A DNA stretch of 64,000 bases from Serinibacter salmoneus (GTDB lineage: Bacteria > Actinomycetota > Actinomycetes > Actinomycetales > Beutenbergiaceae), in the NCBI RefSeq assembly GCF_002563925.1, contig NZ_PDJD01000001.1, forward strand, positions 1,432,973 to 1,496,972, read 5' to 3'. How positions within the stretch are numbered: position 1 is the first letter of the stretch; every line of letters begins with the position of its first letter. The position numbers and the translations under genes were made by a program. The notes beneath the pieces are model-generated. The model saw nothing but the letters and a program-made list of their open reading frames with translations. It was not told where the DNA came from and did not search any database. Positions 1 to 8,598 of the stretch are shown here, piece by piece.

Positions 1-984
1 CCACGGCAGGAACGGGTCCACGGCGACCGCGGCGAACACCAGCGTCAAGTAGGTGATCGAGGCGTGGAAGACCGCCATGGCCGGTGCACGCCCGGCGGTG
101 CGCTCGGTCTCCGGGCGGGAGGCCAGCCGCATCAGACGAACGCACATCACCAGGAACCACGCACCGGCAGCCGCCGCGACCACCGTGTACACCCAGGACA
201 TCCCGGCGACCGGGGTCAGCAGCAGGCTGCAGGCGACCATCGCGACCGCGTACCCGAGCATCTCGGCAGCCACCCTACGTTGCGATGCCACCACCGGCAG
301 CATCGGCACGCCGGCCGCCTCGTAGTCGGCACGGAACCTCATGGACAGGGGCCAGTAGTGCGGGGGTGTCCACAGGAAGATGATCCCGAACAGCACCAGG
401 GCGGGCCAGGCCAGCGAGCCGGTGACCGCCGACCACCCGATCACGACTGGCATGCAGCCTGCAGCTCCGCCCCACACGATGTTCTGGGATGTGCGCCGCT
501 TCAGGATCATGGTGTAGCCCACGACGTAGAGCAGGATCGCGGCCAGCGTGAGTGCCGCGGCCACCACGTTGACCAGGAGGGCGAACCAGGCGATCGAGAC
601 CACACCCAGGGTGAGGCCGAAGATCGTCCCGGCACGGGGCGAGATCTCCCCCGTGACCAGCGGGCGGCGCTTGGTGCGGCCCATCTTCGCGTCGATGTCA
701 CGATCGAAGACGCAGTTGAGCGCGTTCGCCGAGCCGGCGGCCACGGCGCCACCGACGAGGGTCGCCACCACCAGCCACAGCCCTGGCCAGCCGTCCGCGG
801 CGAGGATCATGGTGGGGACCGTCGTCACGAGCAGGAGCTCGATCACGCGGGGCTTGGTCAGCGAAACGTACGCCGCGAGCCGGCCACGCCACGTGGGCCG
901 ATGACCGACCGTCCCGGGCGTGTGCGTGACCCTCCCGGGGGCGCCGGAAGTCACCCGTGCGGGCCGGGAGTCCGTGTGCGCCAC
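1..984 (-). CDS. ctaB: Protoheme IX farnesyltransferase (heme o synthase), 3' end cut by window edge
   Basis: Integral membrane UbiA-family prenyltransferase that adds a farnesyl group to heme b to give heme o for the terminal oxidase. The frame stays open for 328 codons to the left edge, close to the usual 300-330, so only a short tail is missing. The first allylic-diphosphate motif reads ANALNCVFDRDIDAKMGRT (about residues 82-100) and the second is ADYEAAGVPMLP, followed by hydrophobic helices. The GTG start at 984 is chosen because GGAAGG lies 8 nt upstream; an N-terminal extension of about 45 residues precedes the first helix. It diverges from tkt, the usual arrangement in Actinobacteria. 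Confidence 0.93.
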   Translation of the reverse strand, partial: MAHTDSRPARVTSGAPGRVTHTPGTVGHRPTWRGRLAAYVSLTKPRVIELLLVTTVPTMILAADGWPGLWLVVATLVGGAVAAGSANALNCVFDRDIDAKMGRTKRRPLVTGEISPRAGTIFGLTLGVVSIAWFALLVNVVAAALTLAAILLYVVGYTMILKRRTSQNIVWGGAAGCMPVVIGWSAVTGSLAWPALVLFGIIFLWTPPHYWPLSMRFRADYEAAGVPMLPVVASQRRVAAEMLGYAVAMVACSLLLTPVAGMSWVYTVVAAAAGAWFLVMCVRLMRLASRPETERTAGRAPAMAVFHASITYLTLVFAAVAVDPFLPW

Positions 985-1212
985 GTGGCAGTCCTTCCGT
1001 CTGGGTCCGCGGTCCACCCCCATCCTATGGGTGCCGGGCCGATGCGTGAGACGGGCCGCCCCTGCCCGTGCTGGACAGGGCCCTCGCCGGGTAGGGTCGA
1101 TGGTGCACCGCCGGGAGGTCCCGCAGCGCGGGGCCACCGTCGGCTGACGCGCGCACGACCGACCAGCGTGACGTCAGAGTACGCCCGCACCCGCCCAGAG
1201 CAAGGAGCACCA
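985..1212. promoter_or_regulatory. ctaB/tkt divergent intergenic region with candidate -10 boxes
   Basis: No gene is seen in these 228 bases. A candidate -10 box TAGGGT lies at 1092-1097 on the plus strand for tkt, with GTGCTG about 17 nt upstream as a poor -35. A candidate TAGGAT lies at 1022-1027 on the minus strand and would give ctaB a leader of about 30 nt. Both are by-eye matches to the actinobacterial TANNNT pattern. A good ribosome site, AAGGAG, sits 7 nt before the tkt GTG. Confidence 0.4.
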
Positions 1213-3375
1213 GTGAACGTCGCCTCTCCGAACGCCACCACCGTCGGGTGGAACGACCTCGACCTCGCCGCCGTCGCCACCGCCAAGGCACTGGCCGCGG
1301 ACGCGGTGGAGAAGGTGGGCAACGGTCACCCGGGAACCGCGATCAGCCTGGCCCCCGCCGCGTACCTGCTTTTCCAGAACGTGATGCGACACGACCCCGC
1401 CGACCCCCACTGGTTGGGTCGCGACCGGTTCGTGCTCTCCGCCGGGCACTCCAGCCTCACCCAGTACATCCAGCTCTACCTCGGCGGCTGGGGCCTGGAG
1501 CTGGAGGACCTCGAGTCACTGCGCACCTGGGGTTCCAAGACCCCGGGCCACCCTGAGTACAAGCACACCGACGGCATCGAGATCACGACGGGACCGCTGG
1601 GCACCGGGCTGGCATCCGCCGTCGGCATGGCCATGGCGGCGCGCCGTGAGCGCGGTCTGCTGGACCCGCAGGCGCCGGCCGGCGAGAGCCCGTTCGACCA
1701 CATGGTCTACGTGATCGCCGGCGACGGCTGCCTACAGGAGGGCATCTCCTCCGAGGCCAGCTCCCTCGCCGGCACCCAGGACCTCGGCAACCTCGTGGTC
1801 ATCTGGGACGACAACCACATCACCATCGAGGGTCACACCTCGATCGCGTTCACCGAGGACGTGCTCGCTCGCTACGAGGCCTACGGCTGGCACACCCAGT
1901 CGGTGGACTGGACCCACGGCGGCACGGAGTACCGCGAGGACGTGGACGCGCTCGCCGCGGCGCTCGCCGCGGCGAAGTCGGAGACGGGCAAGCCTTCGAT
2001 CATCCGGCTGCGCACCATCATGGCGTGGCCCAGCCCCACCAAGCAGGACACCCACGGCGCCCACGGCTCCAAGCTCGGCGCCGAGGAGGTCGCGGGGCTG
2101 AAGTCCGCGCTCGGCCTGGACCCGCAGGCCTCCTTCGCCGTCGCCGAGGAGGTGCTCGCACACACCCGAGCGCTCGGCGAGCGGGGTGGGGCCGCACGCG
2201 CCGAGTGGGACATCCGGTACCAGGCATGGCGGGAGGCGAACCCCGAGCGCGCCGCACTCCTGGACCGTCTCGTCGCACGCGAGCTGCCCGCCGATCTGGC
2301 GCAGGCGCTGCCCACGTTCGAGGCCGGGACCTCACTCGCCACACGTGCCGCCTCCGGGAAGGTGCTGGCGGCCCTCGCCGACCCGCTGCCCGAGCTCTGG
2401 GGGGGCAGCGCCGACCTCGCCGGCTCCAACAACACGACGATGGCGGGGGAGCCCTCCTTCCTCCCGGTCGAACGCTCCTCTGCGGAGTTCGCGGGTGACC
2501 CCTACGGCCGCACGCTGCACTTCGGCATCCGCGAGCACGCGATGGGCGCGATCCTCAACGGCATCGCCCTGCACGGTCTGACCCGCCCCTACGGTGGCAC
2601 GTTCCTGACCTTCTCCGACTTCATGCGGGGCGCCGTGCGGCTGTCCGCCATCATGGGCGTGGACGTCACCTACGTGTGGACCCACGACTCCATCGGAGTC
2701 GGTGAGGACGGCCCGACGCACCAGCCGATCGAGCACCTGGCCGCGCTGCGCGCGATGCCGGGCCTCGCCGTCGTGCGACCCGCCGACGCCACCGAGACCG
2801 CTGCCGCCTGGCTGGCCACGCTCGTCAAGGGCGGCCCCACCGGCCTGATCCTGTCGCGCCAGAACCTCCCGGTGTTCCCGCGTGGTGAGCAGGGCTTCGC
2901 CGAGGAGGCGGTCGCTCGCGGCGCCTACGTGCTGCAGGAGGCCTCGACCGGTACGCCCGAGGTCATCCTCGTGGGTACCGGCTCCGAGGTGCAGCTGGCC
3001 GTGGCCGCACGGGAGACGCTCGAGGCCGAGGGAGTGCCCACCCGGGTGGTTTCCGCTCCGTGCCTGGAGTGGTTCGCCGCGCAGGAGGAGGACTACCGCT
3101 CCGCGGTGCTGCCCGGTGACGTGCGCGCCCGGGTGGCCGTGGAGGCCGGCGTGCCGCTGTCCTGGCACGGCATCGTCGGGGACGCCGGACGCATCGTCGG
3201 CATCGACCACTACGGCGCCTCCGCAGACGCCGCGACCCTCTTCCGCGAGTTCGGTATCACGGCGCAGGCCGTCGTCGCTGCGGCGCGCGAGTCGCTCGCG
3301 GCAGCCGCCGGGAACCCGGACCCGACCCCGGTCGGCGCCACCGCCGGCGGTTCCGGGACCGGCGACCAGTCCTGA
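1213..3375 (+). CDS. tkt: Transketolase
   Basis: Thiamine-diphosphate enzyme of the non-oxidative pentose phosphate pathway; it moves two-carbon units between sugar phosphates. The product is 720 residues, slightly longer than usual because of a Pro/Gly-rich tail. GNGHPG near residue 37 supplies a conserved active-site His, AGDGCLQEG near residue 170 is the GDG metal/ThDP motif, and FGIREHAMG near residues 437-445 carries the catalytic Glu of the pyrimidine domain. The frame is open far upstream, but the GTG at 1213 fits the family N-terminus and has AAGGAG before it. It is the first gene of tkt-tal-zwf-opcA; tal follows after 52 nt. Confidence 0.96.
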   Translation: MNVASPNATTVGWNDLDLAAVATAKALAADAVEKVGNGHPGTAISLAPAAYLLFQNVMRHDPADPHWLGRDRFVLSAGHSSLTQYIQLYLGGWGLELEDLESLRTWGSKTPGHPEYKHTDGIEITTGPLGTGLASAVGMAMAARRERGLLDPQAPAGESPFDHMVYVIAGDGCLQEGISSEASSLAGTQDLGNLVVIWDDNHITIEGHTSIAFTEDVLARYEAYGWHTQSVDWTHGGTEYREDVDALAAALAAAKSETGKPSIIRLRTIMAWPSPTKQDTHGAHGSKLGAEEVAGLKSALGLDPQASFAVAEEVLAHTRALGERGGAARAEWDIRYQAWREANPERAALLDRLVARELPADLAQALPTFEAGTSLATRAASGKVLAALADPLPELWGGSADLAGSNNTTMAGEPSFLPVERSSAEFAGDPYGRTLHFGIREHAMGAILNGIALHGLTRPYGGTFLTFSDFMRGAVRLSAIMGVDVTYVWTHDSIGVGEDGPTHQPIEHLAALRAMPGLAVVRPADATETAAAWLATLVKGGPTGLILSRQNLPVFPRGEQGFAEEAVARGAYVLQEASTGTPEVILVGTGSEVQLAVAARETLEAEGVPTRVVSAPCLEWFAAQEEDYRSAVLPGDVRARVAVEAGVPLSWHGIVGDAGRIVGIDHYGASADAATLFREFGITAQAVVAAARESLAAAAGNPDPTPVGATAGGSGTGDQS

Positions 3376-3427
3376 CCCCGCCCCCACTCGACATCACACC
3401 CTGACTCACCGACGACAGGAGACTCTC

Positions 3428-4552
3428 ATGGCAACCGACCCCCTCGCCCGCATCGTGGAATCCGGTGTGTCGCCGTGGCTCGACGACCTCTCGCGCGCTC
3501 GACTCGCCTCCGGCAACCTGACGGAACTCATCCGCACCCGCCACGTGGTGGGGGTGACCACCAACCCGACCATCTTCGACAAGGCGATCGCCGACGGGGA
3601 GGCCTACGCCGAGCAGGTGGCAGCGCTCGCCGCAGCCGGGGCCGGCGTGGAGGAGGCGGTCCGGGCGATGACCACGGACGACGTGCGCGCCGCTGCCGAC
3701 GTCTTCGCCGCCGAGCTGCCGCAGGCCCGGCCGGGAGACGCCCGCGTCTCGATCGAGGTGGACCCGCGCCTGGCCCACGACACCGAGGGCACGATCGCCC
3801 AGGCCCGCGAGCTGTGGAGCCTCGTGGACCGCTCGAACGTGTACATCAAGATCCCGGCCACACCCGAGGGCCTGCTCGCGATCACCGAGGTGATCTCCGA
3901 GGGGATCTCGGTCAACGCCACGCTGATCTTCGACGTCGACACCTACCGCGCCGTTGCCCTCGCCTACCTCGACGGGCTGGAGCGCGCGAAGGCCGCCGGA
4001 GTGGACCTGTCGGCCATCGCCTCGGTGGCGTCGGTGTTCCTCTCCCGGATCGACGCGAAGATCGACCCCGTGCTGGAGGGCATCGGCACCCCGGAGGCGC
4101 TCGAACTGCGCGGGACGGCCGCGATCGCCGGTGCCCGCGCCACGTACGGCGCCTACCTGGAGATCATCGGCTCGCCGCGCTGGCAGTCGCTCGCCCAGGC
4201 CGGTGCGCAGGTGCAGCGACCGCTGTGGGCCTCCACCGGCACGAAGAACGCCGACTACCCCGACACGATGTACGTGGATCAGCTCGTGGTGGCCGATGTC
4301 GTCAACACCATGCCGGAGAAGACCCTGCAGGCCTCCTTCGACCACGCCCGTGTCCCCGCGGGCGAGGACGCCTTCGACACGGTGACCGACACTGTCTCCG
4401 ACGCGGTGGCCACCCTGGAGGCCGTGGTGCGGGTCGGGGTGCCGTACGAGGAGATCATCGCCACCCTGACCCGCGAGGGCGTGGAGTCCTTCATCGCGAG
4501 CTGGGAGAACCTCCTGGCCACGGTGACCGCCGCCCTCCAGGACGCCGCGTGA
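3428..4552 (+). CDS. tal: Transaldolase
   Basis: Transfers a dihydroxyacetone unit between sedoheptulose-7-phosphate and glyceraldehyde-3-phosphate via a Schiff base. The product has 374 residues, the length of the longer actinobacterial/cyanobacterial type. The N-terminal segment contains VGVTTNPTIFDKAI, and the Schiff-base lysine lies in NVYIKIPATPEG near residue 141. WASTGTKNADYPDTMYV near the C-terminal third is the phosphate-binding region. The ATG at 3428 follows AGGAGA by 5 nt. The last codons overlap the zwf start by 4 nt, so the two are translationally coupled. Confidence 0.96.
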   Translation: MATDPLARIVESGVSPWLDDLSRARLASGNLTELIRTRHVVGVTTNPTIFDKAIADGEAYAEQVAALAAAGAGVEEAVRAMTTDDVRAAADVFAAELPQARPGDARVSIEVDPRLAHDTEGTIAQARELWSLVDRSNVYIKIPATPEGLLAITEVISEGISVNATLIFDVDTYRAVALAYLDGLERAKAAGVDLSAIASVASVFLSRIDAKIDPVLEGIGTPEALELRGTAAIAGARATYGAYLEIIGSPRWQSLAQAGAQVQRPLWASTGTKNADYPDTMYVDQLVVADVVNTMPEKTLQASFDHARVPAGEDAFDTVTDTVSDAVATLEAVVRVGVPYEEIIATLTREGVESFIASWENLLATVTAALQDAA

Positions 4553-6072
4553 GCCCGAACCCCCTGCGCAATGACGAGGACCGCCGGCTCCCCCGCATCG
4601 CGGGGCCGGCGGGTCTCGTCATCTTCGGCGTGACCGGGGACCTGGCGCGCAAGAAGCTGCTGCCCGCGGTCTACGACCTCGCCAATCGCGGCCTGCTACC
4701 GCCCGGATTCGGGTTGACCGGGTTCGCGCGGCGCGACTGGAACGCCGATCACTTCGCCCAGGTCACCAAGGAGGCAGTGCAGCAGCACGCCCGCACCCCG
4801 TTCCGGGAGCGGGTGTGGCGCCAGCTGGAGCAGGGCATCCGGTTCGTCCCGGGCGAGTTCGACGACGACGACGCCTTCGACCGGCTCGCGGCGACCGTGC
4901 GCGAGCTCGACGCGGAGCGCGGCACCGCGGGCAACCACGCCTTCTACCTGTCCGTGCCGCCGAGCGCCTTCCCGCTGGTGTGCCGGCAGCTCGCGCGCTC
5001 GGGCCTGTCCGAGAGCGAGGGCGACGCGTGGCGTCGCGTGGTCATCGAGAAGCCCTTCGGCCACGACCTGGCCTCCGCGCTGGAGTTGCAGTCCGTGGTC
5101 GAGTCGGTCTTCCCGGGCGACTCGGTGTTCCGCATCGACCACTACCTCGGCAAGGAGACGGTGCAGAACCTGCTGGCGCTGCGGTTCGCGAACCAGATGT
5201 TCGAGCCGATCTGGAACGCGAACTACGTGGACCACGTGCAGATCACGATGGCCGAGGACATCGGCATCGGCTCCCGCGCCGGGTACTACGACGGCGTGGG
5301 CAGTGCGCGCGACGTGATCCAGAACCACCTCCTGCAACTGTTGGCGCTGACCGCCATGGAGGAACCCGTCTCCTTCGACCCCAAGGCGCTGCGGGCGGAG
5401 AAGGAGAAGGTCCTCTCGGCCATCACGCTGCCCGAGGACATCGCGGCCCACACCGCGCGCGGCCAGTACGCCTCGGGCTGGCAGGGCGGGGAGAAGGTCA
5501 AGGGCTTCCACGAGGAGAACGGCATCCCGGCCGATTCGATCACCGACACCTTCGCCGCGATCCGGCTCGACGTGAACACCCGACGGTGGGCGGGCGTGCC
5601 GTTCTACCTGCGCACCGGCAAGCGCCTGGGGCGCCGGGTCACCGAGATCGCCATCGTGTTCAAGCGGGCCCCGCACCTGCCGTTCCCGCTGCCGGACACG
5701 GTCGAGCTCGGGGAGAACGCGCTGGTGATCCGGGTCCAGCCGGACGAGGGTGTGACGCTGCGCTTCGGCGCCAAGGTCCCGGGCACCGTGATGGAGGTGC
5801 GGGACGTGACCATGGACTTCGGGTACGGGCACGCCTTCACGGAGAACTCCCCGGAGGCGTACGAACGGCTCATCCTGGACGTGCTGCTGGGCGATCCGCC
5901 GCTGTTCCCGCACAGCAAGGAGGTGGAGCTCTCCTGGCGGGTGCTCGACCCGATCCTGCAGCACTGGGAGAGTTCGAGTGTGCTGCCCGATGCCTACCGC
6001 CCCGGCACCTGGGGTCCGCCCAGTGCCGACGAGATGATGGCCCGCGACGGCCGAGCCTGGAGGCGACCGTGA
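4549..6072 (+). CDS. zwf: Glucose-6-phosphate 1-dehydrogenase
   Basis: First oxidative step of the pentose phosphate pathway, glucose-6-phosphate to 6-phosphogluconolactone, making NADPH. The product is 507 residues, normal for the family. The nucleotide fold begins IFGVTGDLARKKLLPAVYDL (about residues 26-45) and the substrate site RIDHYLGKETVQN follows near residue 195. The GTG start at 4549 overlaps the tal stop (GTGA), which with family length fixes the start. opcA overlaps its stop the same way, and OpcA is known to affect assembly or activity of this enzyme. No lactonase gene (pgl/devB) follows opcA here, unlike in many Actinobacteria. Confidence 0.97.
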   Translation: MSPNPLRNDEDRRLPRIAGPAGLVIFGVTGDLARKKLLPAVYDLANRGLLPPGFGLTGFARRDWNADHFAQVTKEAVQQHARTPFRERVWRQLEQGIRFVPGEFDDDDAFDRLAATVRELDAERGTAGNHAFYLSVPPSAFPLVCRQLARSGLSESEGDAWRRVVIEKPFGHDLASALELQSVVESVFPGDSVFRIDHYLGKETVQNLLALRFANQMFEPIWNANYVDHVQITMAEDIGIGSRAGYYDGVGSARDVIQNHLLQLLALTAMEEPVSFDPKALRAEKEKVLSAITLPEDIAAHTARGQYASGWQGGEKVKGFHEENGIPADSITDTFAAIRLDVNTRRWAGVPFYLRTGKRLGRRVTEIAIVFKRAPHLPFPLPDTVELGENALVIRVQPDEGVTLRFGAKVPGTVMEVRDVTMDFGYGHAFTENSPEAYERLILDVLLGDPPLFPHSKEVELSWRVLDPILQHWESSSVLPDAYRPGTWGPPSADEMMARDGRAWRRP

Positions 6073-7013
6073 AGATCACCCTGCAGGAGACGACCTCCTC
6101 CGCCATCGCCGACCAGCTCGTGCACCTGCGGGACGAGGGCGGTGCGGTGGCGCTCGGACGCGTGTTCACCCTCCTGGTGGCCGCGGAGGCCGACGCGGTG
6201 GAGGACGCGATCGAGGCCGCCAATGCAGCCAGCCGCGAGCACCCGTGCCGGGTGATCGTGATCGCCTCCGAGGGCCCTCGGTCCGATCCCGAGCGCACCG
6301 AGGACGGGCTGGACGCGGAGATCCGGGTGGGGCGCGACGCCGGAGCCTCCGAGATCATCGTGCTGCGACCCCGTGGGGGCGCCGCAGAGCAGTTGGACAC
6401 CCTGGTGATGCCGCTGCTGCTCCCGGACGCGCCGATCGTGGCGTGGTGGCCGACGACGGCGCCCGCAGTTCCCTCCAGTGATCAACTCGGGCGCATGGCC
6501 CAGCGGCGCATCACGGATGTGCTCGGGTGTGAGGACCCGCTCGGTCATCTGCGCGAACTGGCCGAGAACCACGCCGCCGGCGACACCGACCTGGCCTGGG
6601 CACGTGCCACCCTGTGGCGGGGGCTGCTCGCCGCGGCGCTGGACGACGTCGACGTCGAGGACCTCACCTCGATCACCGTGACCGGGCGCGCCGACCACCC
6701 CTCGGTGGTGCTCCTGGCCGCCTGGCTGTACGGGGCGCTGGGTGTCCCGGTGACGATCGCCGACGCGCCACAGGCCCCGGCGCTGGTCGGGGTGACGTTG
6801 AGCGGCGGCGCGGGCGACCTCGTCCTGGACCGACCGGTGGACACCACGATCCTGCGTATCACCGAACCCAGCGGGATCCATCACCGGGTGTCCCTGCCGC
6901 TGCGGACCCGGTCGGACTCGCTGATCGAGGACCTGCGACGGCTCGACCCCGACACCGTGTACGAGGACGTCCTCACCCGAGGCCTGCCCGCATTCCTGGA
7001 CTCGCAGGACTGA
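6069..7013 (+). CDS. opcA: Glucose-6-phosphate dehydrogenase assembly protein OpcA
   Basis: Non-catalytic partner of glucose-6-phosphate dehydrogenase, named for its role in oxidative pentose-phosphate activity in cyanobacteria and Actinobacteria. The 314-residue product has the typical start (VKITLQETTSSAIADQL), the central LLPDAPIVAWWP segment near residue 120, and a C-terminal domain ending before a Leu/Asp-rich tail. The GTG start overlaps the zwf stop by 4 nt. It is the last gene of the operon; a long hairpin follows 12 nt after the stop. Confidence 0.95.
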   Translation: MKITLQETTSSAIADQLVHLRDEGGAVALGRVFTLLVAAEADAVEDAIEAANAASREHPCRVIVIASEGPRSDPERTEDGLDAEIRVGRDAGASEIIVLRPRGGAAEQLDTLVMPLLLPDAPIVAWWPTTAPAVPSSDQLGRMAQRRITDVLGCEDPLGHLRELAENHAAGDTDLAWARATLWRGLLAAALDDVDVEDLTSITVTGRADHPSVVLLAAWLYGALGVPVTIADAPQAPALVGVTLSGGAGDLVLDRPVDTTILRITEPSGIHHRVSLPLRTRSDSLIEDLRRLDPDTVYEDVLTRGLPAFLDSQD

Positions 7014-7025
7014 GTAGCCGTGACG

Positions 7026-7062
7026 CGAACGGCCGGTGGAGCGATGCTCCACCGGCCGTTCG
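7026..7062. terminator. Two-way terminator hairpin between opcA and rbpA
   Basis: Perfect 17-bp inverted repeat (7026-7042 with 7046-7062) around a 3-nt loop, lying between two convergent genes. It starts with CGAACGGCCGG and has T-containing sequence on the plus-strand side. It should end both the pentose-phosphate operon and the gap-to-rbpA transcript. Confidence 0.9.
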
Positions 7063-7088
7063 TCGTCGGGTCGTCTGACCAGGTCGCT

Positions 7089-7439
7089 CTAGGCGCCGCC
7101 GCGGCGCTCCCGCAGCGCGGCGATGGCCTCGTCCAGCAGCTCGGCGCCCTCTGCCTCGCTGCGACGCTCCTTCACGTAGGCGAGGTGTGTCTTGTAGGGC
7201 TCATTGCGCGGGGCCTGCGGGGGGTTGGCCTTGTCCTGCCCGGCCGGGAGCCCGCATCGCGGACAGTCCCACGTCTCGGGCGCCTCGTCCCCGGCCTCGG
7301 CGGCGAAACTGGGCCGGGTCTCGTGACCGGCGGCGCACCAGTAGGAGATCCATAGTCTCGGTGCGGCCTCACCCCGTTCGGCCTCACCCATCGGCCCCGC
7401 TCCGACGCGGGATCCACGTATCGCGCTTCCACCAGCCAT
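7089..7439 (-). CDS. rbpA: RNA polymerase-binding protein RbpA
   Basis: Actinobacteria-specific transcription factor that binds the principal sigma factor and RNA polymerase and stabilises the open promoter complex. The 116-residue product opens with GSAIRGSRVGAGPMGEAERG, the typical start of the Streptomyces-type protein. Cysteines in WCAAGH and WDCPRCG form the likely zinc site of the core domain, and the C-terminal sigma-interacting part is YKTHLAYVKERRSEAEG. GAGGGG precedes the ATG by 5 nt. It follows secG by 10 nt, so it is probably the last gene of that unit. Confidence 0.95.
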   Translation of the reverse strand: MAGGSAIRGSRVGAGPMGEAERGEAAPRLWISYWCAAGHETRPSFAAEAGDEAPETWDCPRCGLPAGQDKANPPQAPRNEPYKTHLAYVKERRSEAEGAELLDEAIAALRERRGGA

Positions 7440-7449
7440 GTCTGTCCCC

Positions 7450-7695
7450 TCAGAACGAGTAGCGCTGGATCAGTCCCAGCAGAATCACGCAGGTGCCCCA
7501 CAGCACCGCCGTGCCGATCGTGATGCGGTTCAGGTTCCGCTCCGCGACCCCCGATGAACTGAAACCGCTGGAGAGACCACCACCGAACATGTCCGACATT
7601 CCCCCGCCACGTCCCTTGTGCATGAGGATCGTCAGGACCAGGATCACACTGGTGAGGACCAGGATCACCTGGAGTCCGATTCGGAGCGCGTCCAC
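7450..7695 (-). CDS. secG: Preprotein translocase subunit SecG
   Basis: Small inner-membrane subunit of the SecYEG channel. The 81 residues form two hydrophobic helices (about 4-24 and 57-77) separated by a Gly/Ser-rich cytoplasmic loop with GRGGGMSDMFGGG, which is the family signature. Conserved placement between tpiA and rbpA supports the call. The hairpin between tpiA and this gene suggests it has its own promoter. Confidence 0.93.
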   Translation of the reverse strand: MDALRIGLQVILVLTSVILVLTILMHKGRGGGMSDMFGGGLSSGFSSSGVAERNLNRITIGTAVLWGTCVILLGLIQRYSF

Positions 7696-7719
7696 GCCAC
7701 TTTGCCCTTCGTCGAGTCG

Positions 7720-7766
7720 CGCTCAGCCGCGCTGAGCGATGCCGGCCGTCCGGCCCGTCAAGGATA
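7720..7766 (-). promoter_or_regulatory. Candidate secG -10 box and leader hairpin
   Basis: On the minus strand TATCCT (7761-7766) is a plausible -10 box and would give a leader of about 60 nt. Inside the leader a 7-bp stem (7720-7726 with 7732-7738, loop of 5) can form. No clear -35 is visible; its expected position falls in the tpiA terminator. Confidence 0.4.
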
Positions 7767-7769
7767 GGC

Positions 7770-7800
7770 GATCGGGCGGGGTGCCACACCCCGCCCGATC
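7770..7800 (-). terminator. Terminator hairpin after tpiA
   Basis: Perfect 14-bp stem (7770-7783 with 7787-7800) with a 3-nt loop, 12 nt beyond the tpiA stop codon. It would end gap-pgk-tpiA transcripts before secG. Confidence 0.8.
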
Positions 7801-7812
7801 ACCGTGTCGTTG

Positions 7813-8595
7813 TCACAGGGAGCGGAACCCCGCGATCGCGGCGAACTGCTCCACGACCAGGCTCGCGCCGCCCACGAGGGCGCCGTCCACATCCGGCTTG
7901 GCCATGATGGCCGCCACGTTGTCGGCCTTCACGCTGCCGCCGTAGAGGATCCGCATGCCTGCGGCCACATCGGGGTCGACGGTCTCGGCGACACGCGCAC
8001 GGATCGCCTCGGCCATCTCCTGCGCATCCTCGGGCGTCGCCACCTCACCGGTGCCGATCGCCCAGACGGGCTCGTAGGCGACCACGACGTCGGCGACCTG
8101 CTCGGCGCTCAGCCCCTCCAGCGCGCCGTCGATCTGGCTCAGCGTGAGCGAGACGTGCTCGCCCGCCTGGCGGACCTCGAGCTTCTCCCCCACGCACAGG
8201 ATGGGTGTGATGCCCGCGGCGATTGCTGCGGCCACCTTGGCTCCCACGATCGTGTCCGACTCGCCGTGGTAGTCACGCCGCTCGGAGTGACCGACGATCG
8301 CGAAGTCGACCCCGAGCGCCGTGAGCTGCTCGGCGGAGACCTCACCGGTGTAGGCGCCCTTGGCGTGGGAGGAGATGTCCTGCGAGGAGAGCTTGATGCC
8401 GAGTTCGTCGGCGTCGATGAGCGTCTGCACGCTGCGCAGGCTCGTGAAGGACGGCGCCACGGCGACCTCGACGGCCTCGTAGTCGTGCTCGGCGTCCTTC
8501 AGGGACCAGGCGAGCTTCTGGACGAGCTGGATGCCCTGGTGGTGGTCCAGGTTCAGCTTCCAGTTGCCCACCATCAAGGGGGTGCGGTCGGTCAT
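7813..8595 (-). CDS. tpiA: Triosephosphate isomerase
   Basis: Interconverts dihydroxyacetone phosphate and glyceraldehyde-3-phosphate in the cytoplasm. The 260-residue product has all catalytic residues: Lys13 in NWKLN, His103 in IVGHSERR and Glu175 in [12 protein letters not shown]; the phosphate loop YGGSVK lies near the end. It starts 3 nt after the pgk stop, and the ribosome site GGAGGA lies within the last pgk codons, so it is coupled to pgk. Confidence 0.98.
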   Translation of the reverse strand: MTDRTPLMVGNWKLNLDHHQGIQLVQKLAWSLKDAEHDYEAVEVAVAPSFTSLRSVQTLIDADELGIKLSSQDISSHAKGAYTGEVSAEQLTALGVDFAIVGHSERRDYHGESDTIVGAKVAAAIAAGITPILCVGEKLEVRQAGEHVSLTLSQIDGALEGLSAEQVADVVVAYEPVWAIGTGEVATPEDAQEMAEAIRARVAETVDPDVAAGMRILYGGSVKADNVAAIMAKPDVDGALVGGASLVVEQFAAIAGFRSL

Positions 8596-8598
8596 CTC

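Noticed and set aside
64-1212. N-terminal extension of transketolase by more than 380 codons
   Set aside because: The stretch runs antisense to ctaB and has no likeness to any domain; GTG 1213 has a ribosome site and fits the family start.
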